Below, in pieces: positions 53,441-62,329 of a DNA stretch of 64,000 nucleotides. A program made the position numbers and the translations under genes. The stretch lies in contig NZ_WHNQ01000015.1 in assembly GCF_009362785.1 (NCBI RefSeq), positions 62,001 through 126,000 of the forward strand. The letters run 5' to 3'. This DNA is from Paraburkholderia atlantica. GTDB taxonomy: Bacteria; Pseudomonadota; Gammaproteobacteria; Burkholderiales; Burkholderiaceae. The notes under the pieces are model-generated. The model saw only the letters and a program-made list of their open reading frames with translations. It made no database searches and was not told the origin of the DNA. Every line of letters starts with the position of its first letter. Position 1 is the first letter of the stretch.

Positions 53441-53730
53441 GCGAGCGTGTCCGGCGCACTGAAGTGCAGTTCAACCGTGTGGTGGCTTCGCGGTGCCGTC
53501 AACTCGCGCGTATGCTCTCCCCGGAAGCGATCGGACACGGCATTCGGATCAACGCGTTCGATTCCGGTGATGCCATTACCAACATCCAATGCACATTCAA
53601 CCGGACGGCTAGCATGGCCGGAGAGCGCCTATCGCGCGCGCGGCGCGCCCTAAAGAGATCGCAGAGATCCTGGCATTCCTCGCATCGAAGCGGGCCAGCT
53701 ACAAGTTCAAGCGCGCGAGGCGTATTAACA
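53440..53730 (+). pseudogene. C-terminal remnant of a short-chain dehydrogenase, frameshifted
   Basis: One plus frame reads QLARMLSPEAIGHGIRINAF, the typical SDR segment after the catalytic Tyr/Lys. From about 53649 a different frame reads PKEIAEILAFLASKRASY, the usual next SDR block (EIAxxxxFLAS). The two are about 70 codons apart and out of frame, so at least one shift occurred. The Rossmann N-terminus and catalytic residues are missing. No functional product is expected. Confidence 0.6.
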
Positions 53731-53852
53731 TAACGGTGCCGCGATGGCGGAGAGAGACAATGGTCCTCCCACGCCAACCATATTTCATGCCCTGATCTGT
53801 GTTCCTGGCTGATTACGGTGCGCTCGGTCCGTTTCGTCCACTGCTAATCCGA

Positions 53853-54728
53853 TTACGCCGTTCCATTTGATATGAATTCGCTCAACGCTTTCGCGAATTT
53901 AACAGGCTGCTCTTCCGGAACGTAGTGACCACAGTCGTCAAAGACAATTTCCGAAACGTTCGTCGCGACGCGTCTAAGGGTTTGAGCCGAGGCCGGACCA
54001 TAACCCCATTGCGCGCCGATACTCAACGCAGGCATGGAAAGCGGCGTCTTGCCCCAAATCAGGTTGTCTTGACGATCGAGTGGCAAGGTTCTGTAATAGC
54101 TAAAAGAGCAGCGCAGCGCCCCTGGCCGCGCGAGCGCACGAGCGTAAACGTTCACGTCGTCATTACTGATTGAATCCGGATCAAATACGCCGACTGTCTC
54201 ACGGCGCACGAAGTGATTCACGAAGAGAAACTCGCGGCCTTCGACGAGCGCTTCCGAAATGTCCCCGGCCATGTTGAAACCGAAGTGCCAGCTTCCACCG
54301 CGCGATACGTCCATTGCCTCTTCCTGTCCGAATGTGGGAAGACTGCTCTCGGCAAAGACGAAGTGGCTGACCGCTTCCGGCCATTGGGCGGCGTACGCAT
54401 ACGCGACGTGACCGCCCAGATCGTGACCGACAATCGCCACCTTCTCTATACCGAGCCCTTCGACCAGTTCATGAAGCTTGCGCGCGACGTTCTTCTTGTC
54501 GAAGCCGGATTCGGGCTTCGAGGAATCGCCGAAGCCGGGGAGGTCCGGCGCGATGACGTCGAACTGCTGGCTCAGCAAAGGTATGACACGCCGCCACGCC
54601 CAGGACGTTTGCGGCCAGCCATGCAGAAGCAGCACGGCCTGTTTCGCGCCGGCTGCGGTGCTGCGGCGATAGGCTAGTCGTCCATCGCGCAGACGATAAG
54701 AGCGAAAAGGAATGTTTTCGTGGGTCAT
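53853..54728 (-). CDS. Alpha/beta hydrolase (epoxide hydrolase/dehalogenase-like)
   Basis: A 291-residue alpha/beta-fold hydrolase. The oxyanion motif is LLLHGWPQTSWAWRRVIPLL near residues 32-51, the nucleophile elbow VGHDLGG suggests Asp as nucleophile (GHDLGGHVAY), and the late histidine is in FDDCGHYVPEEQP. Asp nucleophiles are typical of epoxide hydrolases and haloalkane/haloacid dehalogenases. The real start is ATG 54728; upstream open frame overlaps the MFS gene. It follows that gene by 2 bp. Co-operonic with a second, related hydrolase at 56142. Substrate unknown. Confidence 0.85.
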   Translation of the reverse strand: MTHENIPFRSYRLRDGRLAYRRSTAAGAKQAVLLLHGWPQTSWAWRRVIPLLSQQFDVIAPDLPGFGDSSKPESGFDKKNVARKLHELVEGLGIEKVAIVGHDLGGHVAYAYAAQWPEAVSHFVFAESSLPTFGQEEAMDVSRGGSWHFGFNMAGDISEALVEGREFLFVNHFVRRETVGVFDPDSISNDDVNVYARALARPGALRCSFSYYRTLPLDRQDNLIWGKTPLSMPALSIGAQWGYGPASAQTLRRVATNVSEIVFDDCGHYVPEEQPVKFAKALSEFISNGTA

Positions 54729-54730
54729 CT

Positions 54731-56113
54731 TCATTCTCTTGCGAAAGTGGCGGCATCTTCGATGCTTGACGCTGGCACGTCGGCAGAAGGGCCATCGGCC
54801 GCGAAGATGCTCTTGATGGAAATGGCGACCGTGCCGACCGCCATCGGAACGCAAAGTGCGGCAAACACGGCATTGAAGCTCCAGCTGGTCGCAAGCAGAA
54901 CGCCGCCCATAGCAGCGCCGCTGATTGCGCCGAACCGGCCTATACCCTGTTCCCAGCTCGTACCCGTCGCGCGCACCGAAGTGGGATAAAAGCGCGCGGC
55001 CATGGCGACATAGCCGACATTCAGACTGTTCATGCAATATCCCATCGCGCATACGAGCACACTCGTAGTGATGAACGTGCGCTCGGTGGCTGCGATGCAC
55101 AGCGCGCACAGGCCGGCGGCTACATGCGTTGCACTGAGCACCTTGTGCGGTGAATAACGATCCATGCACCAGCCGACTGCCAGCGAACCCAGTGCGCCGC
55201 CGGCCTGGCCAAATGTTGCGATCAACGAGGCGTCGCTCAGGCTCATGCCTGCGTCCTTGATCATCAGCGGGAGCCAGCTGTTGATGAGGTACAGCGTAAA
55301 GAGCGTCGCGAACACGCCTATCCAGAGACTCACGGTTCCGACGAGATACCTGCGCCCGACGATGATCGCCACCTTGCCGCTTCCGCTATCCGCAACACCG
55401 TCCGAGACGTGGACGACCGTGCCGGCACGCAGGACACCAGGCGCGAGCTTCTGCATGATGCTATGAACCGCCAAGCTCTTGTCATCACGGGTCGCGAGAA
55501 ATCGAATGGACTCCGGTAACGCGAAGATCATCAGGATGCCGAGTGCGATCGGCAGCACGCCGCCAGCGAACATAACGGCGCGCCAACCGGATAGCTCGAT
55601 CAGGATGTTGCTGGCAACGCCGCCGATCGCGCCGCCGATCGCAAAGCCTGCATACACGAACGTGATCAGAAAATTGCGGTGCCTTGCGGGCGCGTACTCC
55701 GATACCAGTGTTGCGGTGTTGGGCATGGAGGCTCCCAGACCCAGTCCCGTCAGAAACCGCAGGAACGTCAGGGTCCACAGATCGTTCGCAAAGGACGACG
55801 CGAGACTGAAGAAGCCGAACAGAAAAACCGACGAGACGACGACCGCCTTCCTGCCAAGCCGGTCACCGATTGGACCAGCCGTGAGAGCGCCGACAGCAAG
55901 ACCGAAAAGCCCGCTCATGAAAACTGGCGATAGTGCGACGCGCGCGATCTTCCAGTCGGCGACAAGCGCCGGCGCAATGAAGCCCACGGCGGTGGTATCC
56001 ATTCCATCGAGCATCAGCACCAGCAAGCCCAACAGAACGACGCGAACCTGGAAGAGACTCAACGGCCGGTCATCCAGGAATGTCTTGATGTCGATTTTCG
56101 ATTCGGCTTCCAC
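54731..56113 (-). CDS. MFS transporter, aromatic acid:H+ symporter (AAHS)-like
   Basis: Twelve-helix carrier, 460 residues. After an N-terminal cytoplasmic segment, VVLLGLLVLMLDGMDTTAVG holds the MDGxD-type motif of the AAHS family (4-hydroxybenzoate/protocatechuate carriers). The conserved loop GPIGDRLGRKAVVV sits after the second helix. The start is GTG 56113 with GGAG eight bases upstream. It lies between the two hydrolase genes in an operon led by the TIM-barrel gene at 57032. Likely imports the aromatic or cyclic-acid substrate of this catabolic cluster. Confidence 0.87.
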   Translation of the reverse strand: MEAESKIDIKTFLDDRPLSLFQVRVVLLGLLVLMLDGMDTTAVGFIAPALVADWKIARVALSPVFMSGLFGLAVGALTAGPIGDRLGRKAVVVSSVFLFGFFSLASSFANDLWTLTFLRFLTGLGLGASMPNTATLVSEYAPARHRNFLITFVYAGFAIGGAIGGVASNILIELSGWRAVMFAGGVLPIALGILMIFALPESIRFLATRDDKSLAVHSIMQKLAPGVLRAGTVVHVSDGVADSGSGKVAIIVGRRYLVGTVSLWIGVFATLFTLYLINSWLPLMIKDAGMSLSDASLIATFGQAGGALGSLAVGWCMDRYSPHKVLSATHVAAGLCALCIAATERTFITTSVLVCAMGYCMNSLNVGYVAMAARFYPTSVRATGTSWEQGIGRFGAISGAAMGGVLLATSWSFNAVFAALCVPMAVGTVAISIKSIFAADGPSADVPASSIEDAATFARE

Positions 56114-56141
56114 GGTAATGTCTCCATTGTTTTTTGTGTAT

Positions 56142-57017
56142 TCAGCGGCAAAACTGAATCATCGCCTCTATGAAGCGCTCCGGCTGCTCTTCGGCGATGA
56201 AGTGGGCGGCGTCTGGAATCGATACGCTTGTCACGTTCGATGACACCGTGGCAAGGCGTTCGCCAACGCGGCCGGCCCAGCGCTTTTCGCCGCCCATGGC
56301 GAGCACCGGGAGTGTTTCGGGAAGTCGTCCCGCACTTCGGTTGTCAATTACGTCCTGAGGGAACTGGCGGTACATCTCCATCGCGCAGCGAAATGCACCT
56401 GGGTGCTTGTACGCCTCGACATACTCGTTGATGTCTGCCAGCGAGATGGAACCCCGACGGAATGTTTGGTGGTTGATGAACGAGCTGATGTACGCGTGCT
56501 CACGTCCACCGACGATCAAGGCTTCAGGCAGGTCACGCTTTTGATGAAAGGCGAAGTGCCAGACATGCGGATCCGCGATCACCTGATCCCAATCACCGAT
56601 CCCGGGAATGGTCACATCGATGATCGTCAGCGAACGCGCGTGATAACGGCTCGCGTAAGCGTAGGCAATCATCCCGCCGATATCGTGACCGACAATGTGC
56701 GCGGGTGCTCCATGCAGGCTCTCCACAAGAGCGTGGAGATCGGCGGCCATCTCGCGTTTCGAATATCCGGACGCGGGCTTGTCCGACAGGCCAACGCCTT
56801 TGAGGTCCGGTGCGACGACGGTATATCGCTCTCCCAGTCCGGCGATGACGCTATTCCAGCACCACCAGTTTTGGGGGAAACCGTGAATGAGGAGCATCAG
56901 CGGCGCGGAACCGAGCGCCTTGCCACCGATCACATAGTGCAGATTGACATCGTTCACGATCGCGGACCGATGCTCGAATGACGAAGGCAATTGAACAGCA
57001 TCTTGAGAAAAACGCAT
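56142..57017 (-). CDS. Alpha/beta hydrolase, second copy (dehalogenase/epoxide hydrolase-like)
   Basis: A 291-residue hydrolase. The motif LLIHGFPQNWWCWNSVIAGL is followed by APDLKGVGLSDKP, the nucleophile elbow VGHDIGGMIAYAYA (Asp), and SIPDAAHFIAEEQPERF with the catalytic His. The HGFPQxW-type motif and Asp nucleophile resemble fluoroacetate dehalogenase and soluble epoxide hydrolases. It shares length and motifs with the hydrolase at 53853, suggesting an old duplication. ATG 57017 follows GGAG at 9-10 bases. It is second in the operon, 15 bp after the TIM-barrel gene. Substrate unknown. Confidence 0.86.
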   Translation of the reverse strand: MRFSQDAVQLPSSFEHRSAIVNDVNLHYVIGGKALGSAPLMLLIHGFPQNWWCWNSVIAGLGERYTVVAPDLKGVGLSDKPASGYSKREMAADLHALVESLHGAPAHIVGHDIGGMIAYAYASRYHARSLTIIDVTIPGIGDWDQVIADPHVWHFAFHQKRDLPEALIVGGREHAYISSFINHQTFRRGSISLADINEYVEAYKHPGAFRCAMEMYRQFPQDVIDNRSAGRLPETLPVLAMGGEKRWAGRVGERLATVSSNVTSVSIPDAAHFIAEEQPERFIEAMIQFCR

Positions 57018-57031
57018 GGCAGCAAGCTCCG

Positions 57032-57862
57032 TTAATTCGGGTAGTCGTTCACGCTGGGCTTTAGCGCATCGGCCGACGCGTTCAAATCTTCCAGTGGTGA
57101 GGAGGAAATGATTTCGAGGATGGGCGTAGCGGAAATTCCCGTTTCCTTCACCGCACTCAGGATTTGATCGAAGCGCACCGTTCCAAGGCCGATACGGTCA
57201 TGGCGCCACTGGCTTCGTGTGCCATCGGAAAGATGGAGTTGCCCGATGCGATTGGCCGATCGCCTGATCGCGTCGGGCTGATCTTCTCCAACGAATTCCG
57301 CGTTCGAGACGTCGTAGGCAATCAGAAGCCTTTCATCAGGCAGTCCGTCGATAAAGGCAATCATTGCGTCAGTAGTCGGAATCGGCGTTTGCGGATGAAG
57401 CTCCAGAAAGATTTTTTGATCGAGTCGCTCCGCGACGCGCAGAAGCTGCTCCAGGCTGTCGCGAAGCAAAAGCTCAGAATCGGTCCGGGACGGAGGAAAC
57501 AGCGACGACACCCTGCCGGGGACCACAACCACGGCACCAGCGCCGAGATCCGACGCAAGTTGCATCGTGCTGGTGTAGACCTCAACCGAATAGCGCCGGA
57601 ACGCCTCGACACGACTGACCAGATTCAGGTCGAGCGCCGGAAGATTGAGAGATTCGATGCGAAGACTTTCGCTTCTCAGGGTGCCGGCCAGACTCGACCT
57701 GTCGTTCGCGGAGAGTTCGTCTGGCCAAAGATGTCCGGGGACGACCAGGGCGTCGAAATCGTTCAAGCCGATCGCTTGCATTTTCCGCATGGCGGCGAGC
57801 GCTGTGTCTTGCCACATGAATGAGAAGGTGCTGCCTCCAAAACCTTGCGCGACGTTTTCCAT
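57032..57862 (-). CDS. TIM-barrel protein, sugar phosphate isomerase/epimerase family (first copy)
   Basis: A 276-residue AP-endonuclease-2-type TIM barrel. Conserved metal-site features include FLELHPQTPIPT (Glu), LIAYDVSNAEFV (Asp) and GQLHLSDGTRSQWRHDRIGL (His-Asp and the RxxIG segment). Relatives include xylose-isomerase-like enzymes and 3-dehydroshikimate dehydratases. I use ATG 57862, preceded by GAGGAG at short spacing; a GTG at 57907 is possible. It leads the operon with two hydrolases and the MFS carrier, divergent from iclR. Whether it acts on a cyclic ketone, keto-sugar or dehydroshikimate-like intermediate is unknown. Confidence 0.82.
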   Translation of the reverse strand: MENVAQGFGGSTFSFMWQDTALAAMRKMQAIGLNDFDALVVPGHLWPDELSANDRSSLAGTLRSESLRIESLNLPALDLNLVSRVEAFRRYSVEVYTSTMQLASDLGAGAVVVVPGRVSSLFPPSRTDSELLLRDSLEQLLRVAERLDQKIFLELHPQTPIPTTDAMIAFIDGLPDERLLIAYDVSNAEFVGEDQPDAIRRSANRIGQLHLSDGTRSQWRHDRIGLGTVRFDQILSAVKETGISATPILEIISSSPLEDLNASADALKPSVNDYPN

Positions 57863-57937
57863 GTGCTCCTCATGAGTATGCGTTGAGATGATCGAGGCGT
57901 TGTCCACATCTCGGCTGGTAAATCCAATTGTGAACTA

Positions 57938-57953
57938 GTTCCATGATGGGAAC
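57938..57953. promoter_or_regulatory. IclR-type operator, site A
   Basis: GTTCCATGATGGGAAC is a 16-bp inverted repeat (GTTCC/GGAAC arms, ATG-ATG centre). It lies 76 bp upstream of the TIM-barrel gene start and 118 bp upstream of the iclR start. It closely resembles the repeats at 58041-58056 and 62330-62345, so it is a likely IclR-family binding site. Confidence 0.6.
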
Positions 57954-58012
57954 AAGAGAATTTTTGGTGGTCTTGTCTGGCACACCATGTCCCGTGCGGC
58001 GGGGTCGGTACC

Positions 58013-58056
58013 TTGACATTTGGAACACATCAGATAATATGTTCCCATATAGAAAC
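58013..58056 (+). promoter_or_regulatory. iclR promoter with IclR-type operator (site B)
   Basis: TTGACA (58013-58018), a 16-bp spacer and TAATAT (58035-58040) form a good sigma-70 promoter for iclR. Overlapping it is GGAACACAT-CAGATA-ATATGTTCC (58022-58045, one mismatch in 9-bp arms). Just downstream is GTTCCCATATAGAAAC (58041-58056), a 16-bp repeat matching sites A and C. Binding here would block the promoter, indicating autoregulation. Confidence 0.65.
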
Positions 58057-58070
58057 ATGAATCCTATCTT

Positions 58071-58850
58071 ATGCGCGCAAACGAAATTGAGACGGCAAGC
58101 ACGGTAAAGTCGGCTGACCGGACGCTTGATGTCCTGGAGCTTCTTGCCCAATGGGGCCGCGAGATGTCACATGCGGAGATAGCAGAGGCGCTCAATATTC
58201 CAAAAAGTAGCTTAACGAAGCTCATCCGGAACCTCACGGACCGCGGCTATCTTCGTTTCGTGGCCGAGACCAAGGGTTACCGGCTCGGAGACGCAATCGT
58301 CAAGCTGGCGCAGCAGTCGAACCAGGTGCGAAGCCTGATCGGATGTGCGGAGCCCGTGTTGCGTGACATCACGCAACAAACGGCGGAGTCTTGCGCGCTC
58401 AACCAACTGAAAGGCAATGAGGTAGAAGTCGTTGCAACCGTCACCAGTCAACAACGACTCCAATCTCACATGCGGCTTGGTGATCTTGCACCGCTTTATG
58501 CGGTGTCTGGAGGTAAGGCAATACTCGCTTACCTTCCTGACGTGATGCGCGAGGAGTACATTCGATCGGTGACATTCGAGCGCTTTACGAAAAACACCAT
58601 AGCTACGAAGAAAGCCTTGCTTGCGACGCTCGAGGATGTACGCAAGAAAGGCTTCGCGACATCCATGGAAGAGTTCACGCCGGGCATCGTAGGGATTGGT
58701 GTGCCAATCCTGTCTGCCAGTGCCTTCCCACTCGGTTCGCTGAATCTTGCGATCCCCGCGGTACGTTATTCGAGCGAATTCGGGGATCGCGCAGTGGCGA
58801 TTCTGACTGCGTCGGCGGCGCGCATTCAGCGTCAGTACTTTGGGGGATGA
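58071..58850 (+). CDS. IclR-family transcriptional regulator of the catabolic cluster
   Basis: A 259-residue IclR regulator. The winged helix-turn-helix is within residues 35-63 (HAEIAEALNIPKSSLTKLIR, RGYLRF). The effector domain has the family segments MRLGDLAPLYAVSGGKAILA and PILSASAFPLGSLNLAIPA. The ATG at 58071 has no obvious Shine-Dalgarno, and the promoter's -10 box lies only about 30 bp upstream, so the leader is short. It is transcribed between two catabolic operons on the minus strand and ends 5 bp before the convergent TIM-barrel gene. Effector unknown, probably an early pathway metabolite. Confidence 0.92.
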   Translation: MRANEIETASTVKSADRTLDVLELLAQWGREMSHAEIAEALNIPKSSLTKLIRNLTDRGYLRFVAETKGYRLGDAIVKLAQQSNQVRSLIGCAEPVLRDITQQTAESCALNQLKGNEVEVVATVTSQQRLQSHMRLGDLAPLYAVSGGKAILAYLPDVMREEYIRSVTFERFTKNTIATKKALLATLEDVRKKGFATSMEEFTPGIVGIGVPILSASAFPLGSLNLAIPAVRYSSEFGDRAVAILTASAARIQRQYFGG

Positions 58851-58855
58851 CGCTT

Positions 58856-59653
58856 TCAGGCCAGAAAGCGTTGCATCCGCTCCATGATCGTGCGCGCCTG
58901 CCGATCGAAAGATTGACCTCGCAATTCGAGGGTGGGAGCTTCGACGGCAAGTGTCAGATCGGCGGGCAGTGCGCTCAGCAGTTCGCGCAACGGCAACTCG
59001 CCTTCGCCGGGCAGACGACGCGCGGTGCGCGCTTCGGTCCGCCGTTCGTCGACCGAAGTCGGCGATACGCGGGGGCCGTCGCTAATCTGTATATATTCGA
59101 TGAGGCGCGGTTCGATTGCGGTGATATCGTCGACGGTGGCGCCGGAGCGAAATACTTGCAGTGTGTCAATCAGGATTCTCGCGTTGGGCTGGCGGCTTTC
59201 GCCGATCAGCGAGAGCGCGCTGTCTAGCGTGCCAATCGGGCAGTAGGTGATCAATTCAAGGCCGACTGTCATGTCAAAGCGAGCGGCGGCTTCGCACAGG
59301 GCGCAGAAGTTGTCGAGGAGGCGAGCCTGATCGTCATCGTAGCCGACTGCAAGCGCATGCCTCGCGCCCAGACGACGGCCTGCCTCGAGCGCCGGAAGCA
59401 GTTCGGCGATGCGTGTGCCGGCCTGCAACCAGATCGCTTCGATATCGAGCAGCCCCACACCAGTCGCTTCAATTCTTGCCGCGAGTTCACGAATGACAGC
59501 GGGATTGTGTGCTACGTCGACGATCGTGTCGGCGCTCGTGGGCGCGACGACGCGCAAGCCGTAATAGTCGAATCCGCCGGCAATGGCGGCATCGGCGAGT
59601 TGAAGAGGATGCGCATCGAGCATCGTCAGGTGATGAAGAGAAAGTCTGTGCAC
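58856..59653 (-). CDS. TIM-barrel protein, sugar phosphate isomerase/epimerase family (second copy)
   Basis: A 265-residue AP-endonuclease-2-type barrel. Likely metal ligands lie in VGLELITYCPIGTL (Glu), RILIDTLQVFRSG (Asp) and a Glu in the LPGEGELPLRELL loop, the arrangement used by 3-dehydroshikimate dehydratases and keto-sugar isomerases. The usual His near the Asp strand is replaced (LQVFRS), which is worth noting. Start GTG 59653 with GGAG six bases upstream. It is the last gene of the dioxygenase operon. Function uncertain: dehydration or isomerisation of a ring or ketose intermediate. Confidence 0.82.
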   Translation of the reverse strand: MHRLSLHHLTMLDAHPLQLADAAIAGGFDYYGLRVVAPTSADTIVDVAHNPAVIRELAARIEATGVGLLDIEAIWLQAGTRIAELLPALEAGRRLGARHALAVGYDDDQARLLDNFCALCEAAARFDMTVGLELITYCPIGTLDSALSLIGESRQPNARILIDTLQVFRSGATVDDITAIEPRLIEYIQISDGPRVSPTSVDERRTEARTARRLPGEGELPLRELLSALPADLTLAVEAPTLELRGQSFDRQARTIMERMQRFLA

Positions 59654-59670
59654 GAGTCTCTCCGGCAGAT

Positions 59671-60537
59671 CTACGATTTACTGGAAAGCACGAATCGGTA
59701 CGTGAGCAGCATTGTGTTCGGGGCGACTTCGTGGCCACCGGGGCTGACGTCTCCATCTATCTTCAGAAGTTTCGTTACGAGAGCGTCTTTGACGCCGAAC
59801 ACGACATCCGAATCCAGATACGGGTCGCCGTCGATGAAGACATGAGTCACGATGGTCTCGTAACCCGGTGCACTCAACTTGAAATGTACGTGCGCAGGCC
59901 GAAACGGATGACGTCCCTGTACGTCGAGCATCTTGCCGACCGGGCCATCGTCAGGAATAGGGTAGGCGGACGGCACGACGGATCGATACCAGAAGCGACC
60001 GTTTGCATCAGTACGAAAGCGAGCGCGCATGTCCAGCACAGACTTGCCGGTGACTCGCTGGACGTCATACACGCCGCTCCCGTCGGCATGCCACGTCTCG
60101 ATCATCGCATTTGCGATGCCCTTGCCATGTGCATCTTCAATCGTGCCTTCGACGATTAGCGGTATTCCTCCGGGCTCGCTCGCGATGTTTGCGCCTTGCT
60201 CGAGATCGGCCGCCTCTTCTACGTAAAACGGACCGAGCACGGTGGTTTGTGTCGCCTCACCATCGAAGCGATGATTGATAGCATCGACAAGCATCGAGAC
60301 GCCAAGCGTGTCCGACAACAGGATGAACTCCTGGCGCGTGTCCGAGCACATGTGTCCGGTGTCGGTGAGGAACGCAATGGCGCGGGACCATTCGGCTTCC
60401 GTCGGTTCTATTTCTTTCACGAAAGCATGCAGATGACGCACGAGCGCCTCGCTGATCTGGCGCGTGCGCGGCTCCGTGCAGCCAGTCAGTCTATCGAGCA
60501 CAGCCTGTGTGATGTTGTCTTCGTTGAAGTTTCGCAT
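59671..60537 (-). CDS. Hydroxyquinol 1,2-dioxygenase (intradiol, catechol dioxygenase family)
   Basis: Fe(III) enzyme cleaving hydroxyquinol (benzene-1,2,4-triol) between C1 and C2 to give maleylacetate. The 288-residue protein has an N-terminal dimerisation helix domain (TRQISEALVRHLHAFVKEIE) and intradiol core. Iron ligands are visible as Tyr in GSGVYDVQ, Tyr in FWYRSVVPSAYPIPD, and two His in HPFRPAHVHFKLSA. The GHMCSDTRQEFILLSDTLGV segment is typical of hydroxyquinol rather than catechol enzymes. ATG 60537 is chosen; the longer frame overlaps the reductase gene. It is immediately downstream of maleylacetate reductase, its pathway partner. Confidence 0.92.
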   Translation of the reverse strand: MRNFNEDNITQAVLDRLTGCTEPRTRQISEALVRHLHAFVKEIEPTEAEWSRAIAFLTDTGHMCSDTRQEFILLSDTLGVSMLVDAINHRFDGEATQTTVLGPFYVEEAADLEQGANIASEPGGIPLIVEGTIEDAHGKGIANAMIETWHADGSGVYDVQRVTGKSVLDMRARFRTDANGRFWYRSVVPSAYPIPDDGPVGKMLDVQGRHPFRPAHVHFKLSAPGYETIVTHVFIDGDPYLDSDVVFGVKDALVTKLLKIDGDVSPGGHEVAPNTMLLTYRFVLSSKS

Positions 60538-60548
60538 AGGGGGCATCC

Positions 60549-61628
60549 TCATTCGATCGGCTGGGGCGGCAACCCTTTCCATGCCCGCCGAAGCATGCTT
60601 CTGAGCGCGGCAGCGTCGGGCGCTCGCGGGTTCGAGTAAATGTTCTGCATGATCAACTGCACGGCAAGATCGATTCCCGTCTCGGGCATGCCAAGAGCCT
60701 CGAGGGAAACGGGCAAATCCAGATTGGTGGCCAGATCGTAAAGGCCGGTCCAGGCGTCGCGTGCCTTCAGCGCACGTGCGATTCGGGCCATTGAAGACGG
60801 CGTGGAAAAGGCGTTATAGGCGGTGACATGGGAAATCATCACCGCATGCGTCGGCGCATGCGCGAGGTCGAACGTTCCGCCGAGGACATGGCAAATCTTG
60901 TGATGCAAGCCCATCCCGACGGTTCCGAGACACGTCCCGCAAAGCCATGCGCCGTATTGAGCGACGCCTCGCGCCTGGATGGAATCGGGTGCTTGCACGA
61001 TGTGCGGCAACGAGTTGGCCAGTGCCGCGATGCCTTCTTCGGCCATTAACGAGGTAATTGGATTCGCGTCCGCCGCGTACAGGGCTTCGACTGCATGTGC
61101 AATTGCATTGAGACCGCTGGCGCTGCTCAGGGCGACGGGTAGGCTAAGCGTCAGCTCGACATCGTAGATGACGACTTCCGGCAGTACGTCGAGCGTGCGC
61201 TGAGTGTGCTTTTCCCCATCACGGGTCTCACCAATGATGGGGGTGACTTCGGAGCCGGCATAGGTCGTCGGTAGCACTATTTGCGGCAAACCAGTGCGCA
61301 ATGCAATCGCCTTCGAGAGGCCGATGGACGAACCGCCGCCGATTGCAATCACGCAATCGATCCGCGAGTCTTGCACGACCTCGAGCGCTCGCTGCGTCAC
61401 AGGCCACGGGGTGTGCATCGTGGCGTCGGCGAAGCGGCTGACTTGTTGAGCGTCGAATCGCCGCGCGATGTCTTCGCCGAGCGCGGCCTGATCGCGCGTC
61501 GTGATGATCAAGGGGCGTGCACAGTTCAGCCTTCCGACTTCGGCGGCCACTTCCTCACGCTTTCCGGCTCCCATAATGACGCGAGCCGGGAGCGCGTTGT
61601 ACGTGAAAGCGTCGAGCTGAGCACTCAT
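60549..61628 (-). CDS. Maleylacetate reductase
   Basis: Iron-type alcohol dehydrogenase family enzyme of 359 residues that reduces maleylacetate to 3-oxoadipate with NAD(P)H. The cofactor loop is IAIGGGSSIGLSKAIALRTG, followed by PTTYAGSEVTPIIGETRDGE and the family helix SGLNAIAHAVEALYAADANP. These match characterised maleylacetate reductases of chloroaromatic and resorcinol pathways. ATG 61628 overlaps the TAA of the upstream SnoaL-like gene (TAATG). With the dioxygenase it completes hydroxyquinol to 3-oxoadipate. Confidence 0.92.
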   Translation of the reverse strand: MSAQLDAFTYNALPARVIMGAGKREEVAAEVGRLNCARPLIITTRDQAALGEDIARRFDAQQVSRFADATMHTPWPVTQRALEVVQDSRIDCVIAIGGGSSIGLSKAIALRTGLPQIVLPTTYAGSEVTPIIGETRDGEKHTQRTLDVLPEVVIYDVELTLSLPVALSSASGLNAIAHAVEALYAADANPITSLMAEEGIAALANSLPHIVQAPDSIQARGVAQYGAWLCGTCLGTVGMGLHHKICHVLGGTFDLAHAPTHAVMISHVTAYNAFSTPSSMARIARALKARDAWTGLYDLATNLDLPVSLEALGMPETGIDLAVQLIMQNIYSNPRAPDAAALRSMLRRAWKGLPPQPIE

Positions 61629-62245
61629 TACAGCCGTCCCGTTTCGAGCCATGCGCGGCCGCGCTCATAAAGCGCTTCGACGGCGGGGCCGGTAAGTCCA
61701 GGCATGTCACGTTTGACGGCGTAGCCGATCTTCGTCTGGATATAGGCAAGATGGCGATACCCTTCGGGAAAGCGGCCGAGTATTTCAGGATCGAGATCTA
61801 GCTTCACCCCGGTTTCAACCGGGTCCAGACGGTCCTTTTCGTAAATCGGCTGACGCAAGCGCAGTAGCCACGCTCCGTCAACTTTTTCGTAGAAGTCGTA
61901 GAAGCGGCCGGTGCAGACGACATCGCAGAGGTGACCTTCTATGTTTCCGCGCTGCGAAATTGTCATTTTTGTCTGCGCAATTGCCCGGGTGCCAGCGAGG
62001 TCGATCGACGTCCCGCCAAGAAAATGCAGGATGCTCACCCCGCGCTCCCACCCCTCTTGCGTCACGCGGATGAATTCGGCGCCCGTGCCCTGAAACCAGG
62101 TTGCCATCATCACACCCTCCGGGTGCCAAAGCCTTGCAAAGCGATGCCAGTCTCCGGCATCGCGCCAGATGGCCCAGTTTTCAATCGCTTCGCGAATGGC
62201 CAGGCGCTCAAGCATCAAATCGTTCATCATGATTTCGGTGTTCAC
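61628..62245 (-). CDS. SnoaL-like/NTF2-fold protein of the catabolic operon
   Basis: A 205-residue cone-fold protein. WRDAGDWHRFARLWHPEGVM near residue 27-46 is the usual SnoaL-like start, with a Trp/His/Asp pocket (ATWFQGTGAEFI). Related folds act as dehydratases, isomerases or halide-lyases (for example LinA) or as non-catalytic binding units. It is first in the operon, overlapping maleylacetate reductase, downstream of the site-C operator. A role in preparing the hydroxyquinol precursor is possible but unproven. Confidence 0.78.
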   Translation of the reverse strand: MNTEIMMNDLMLERLAIREAIENWAIWRDAGDWHRFARLWHPEGVMMATWFQGTGAEFIRVTQEGWERGVSILHFLGGTSIDLAGTRAIAQTKMTISQRGNIEGHLCDVVCTGRFYDFYEKVDGAWLLRLRQPIYEKDRLDPVETGVKLDLDPEILGRFPEGYRHLAYIQTKIGYAVKRDMPGLTGPAVEALYERGRAWLETGRL

Positions 62246-62329
62246 AAGTGGGAATGAGTTCGCATAGTGGTTTCTTTCGTCGATGGAGTCAAGGCTAATT
62301 TTTCGGGCCTTAGGGATAAACCCCTATTT

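Noticed and set aside
54729-55169. N-terminal extension of the first alpha/beta hydrolase
   Set aside because: Cys/Arg-rich sequence overlapping the MFS gene; the true hydrolase start at 54728 fits family length.
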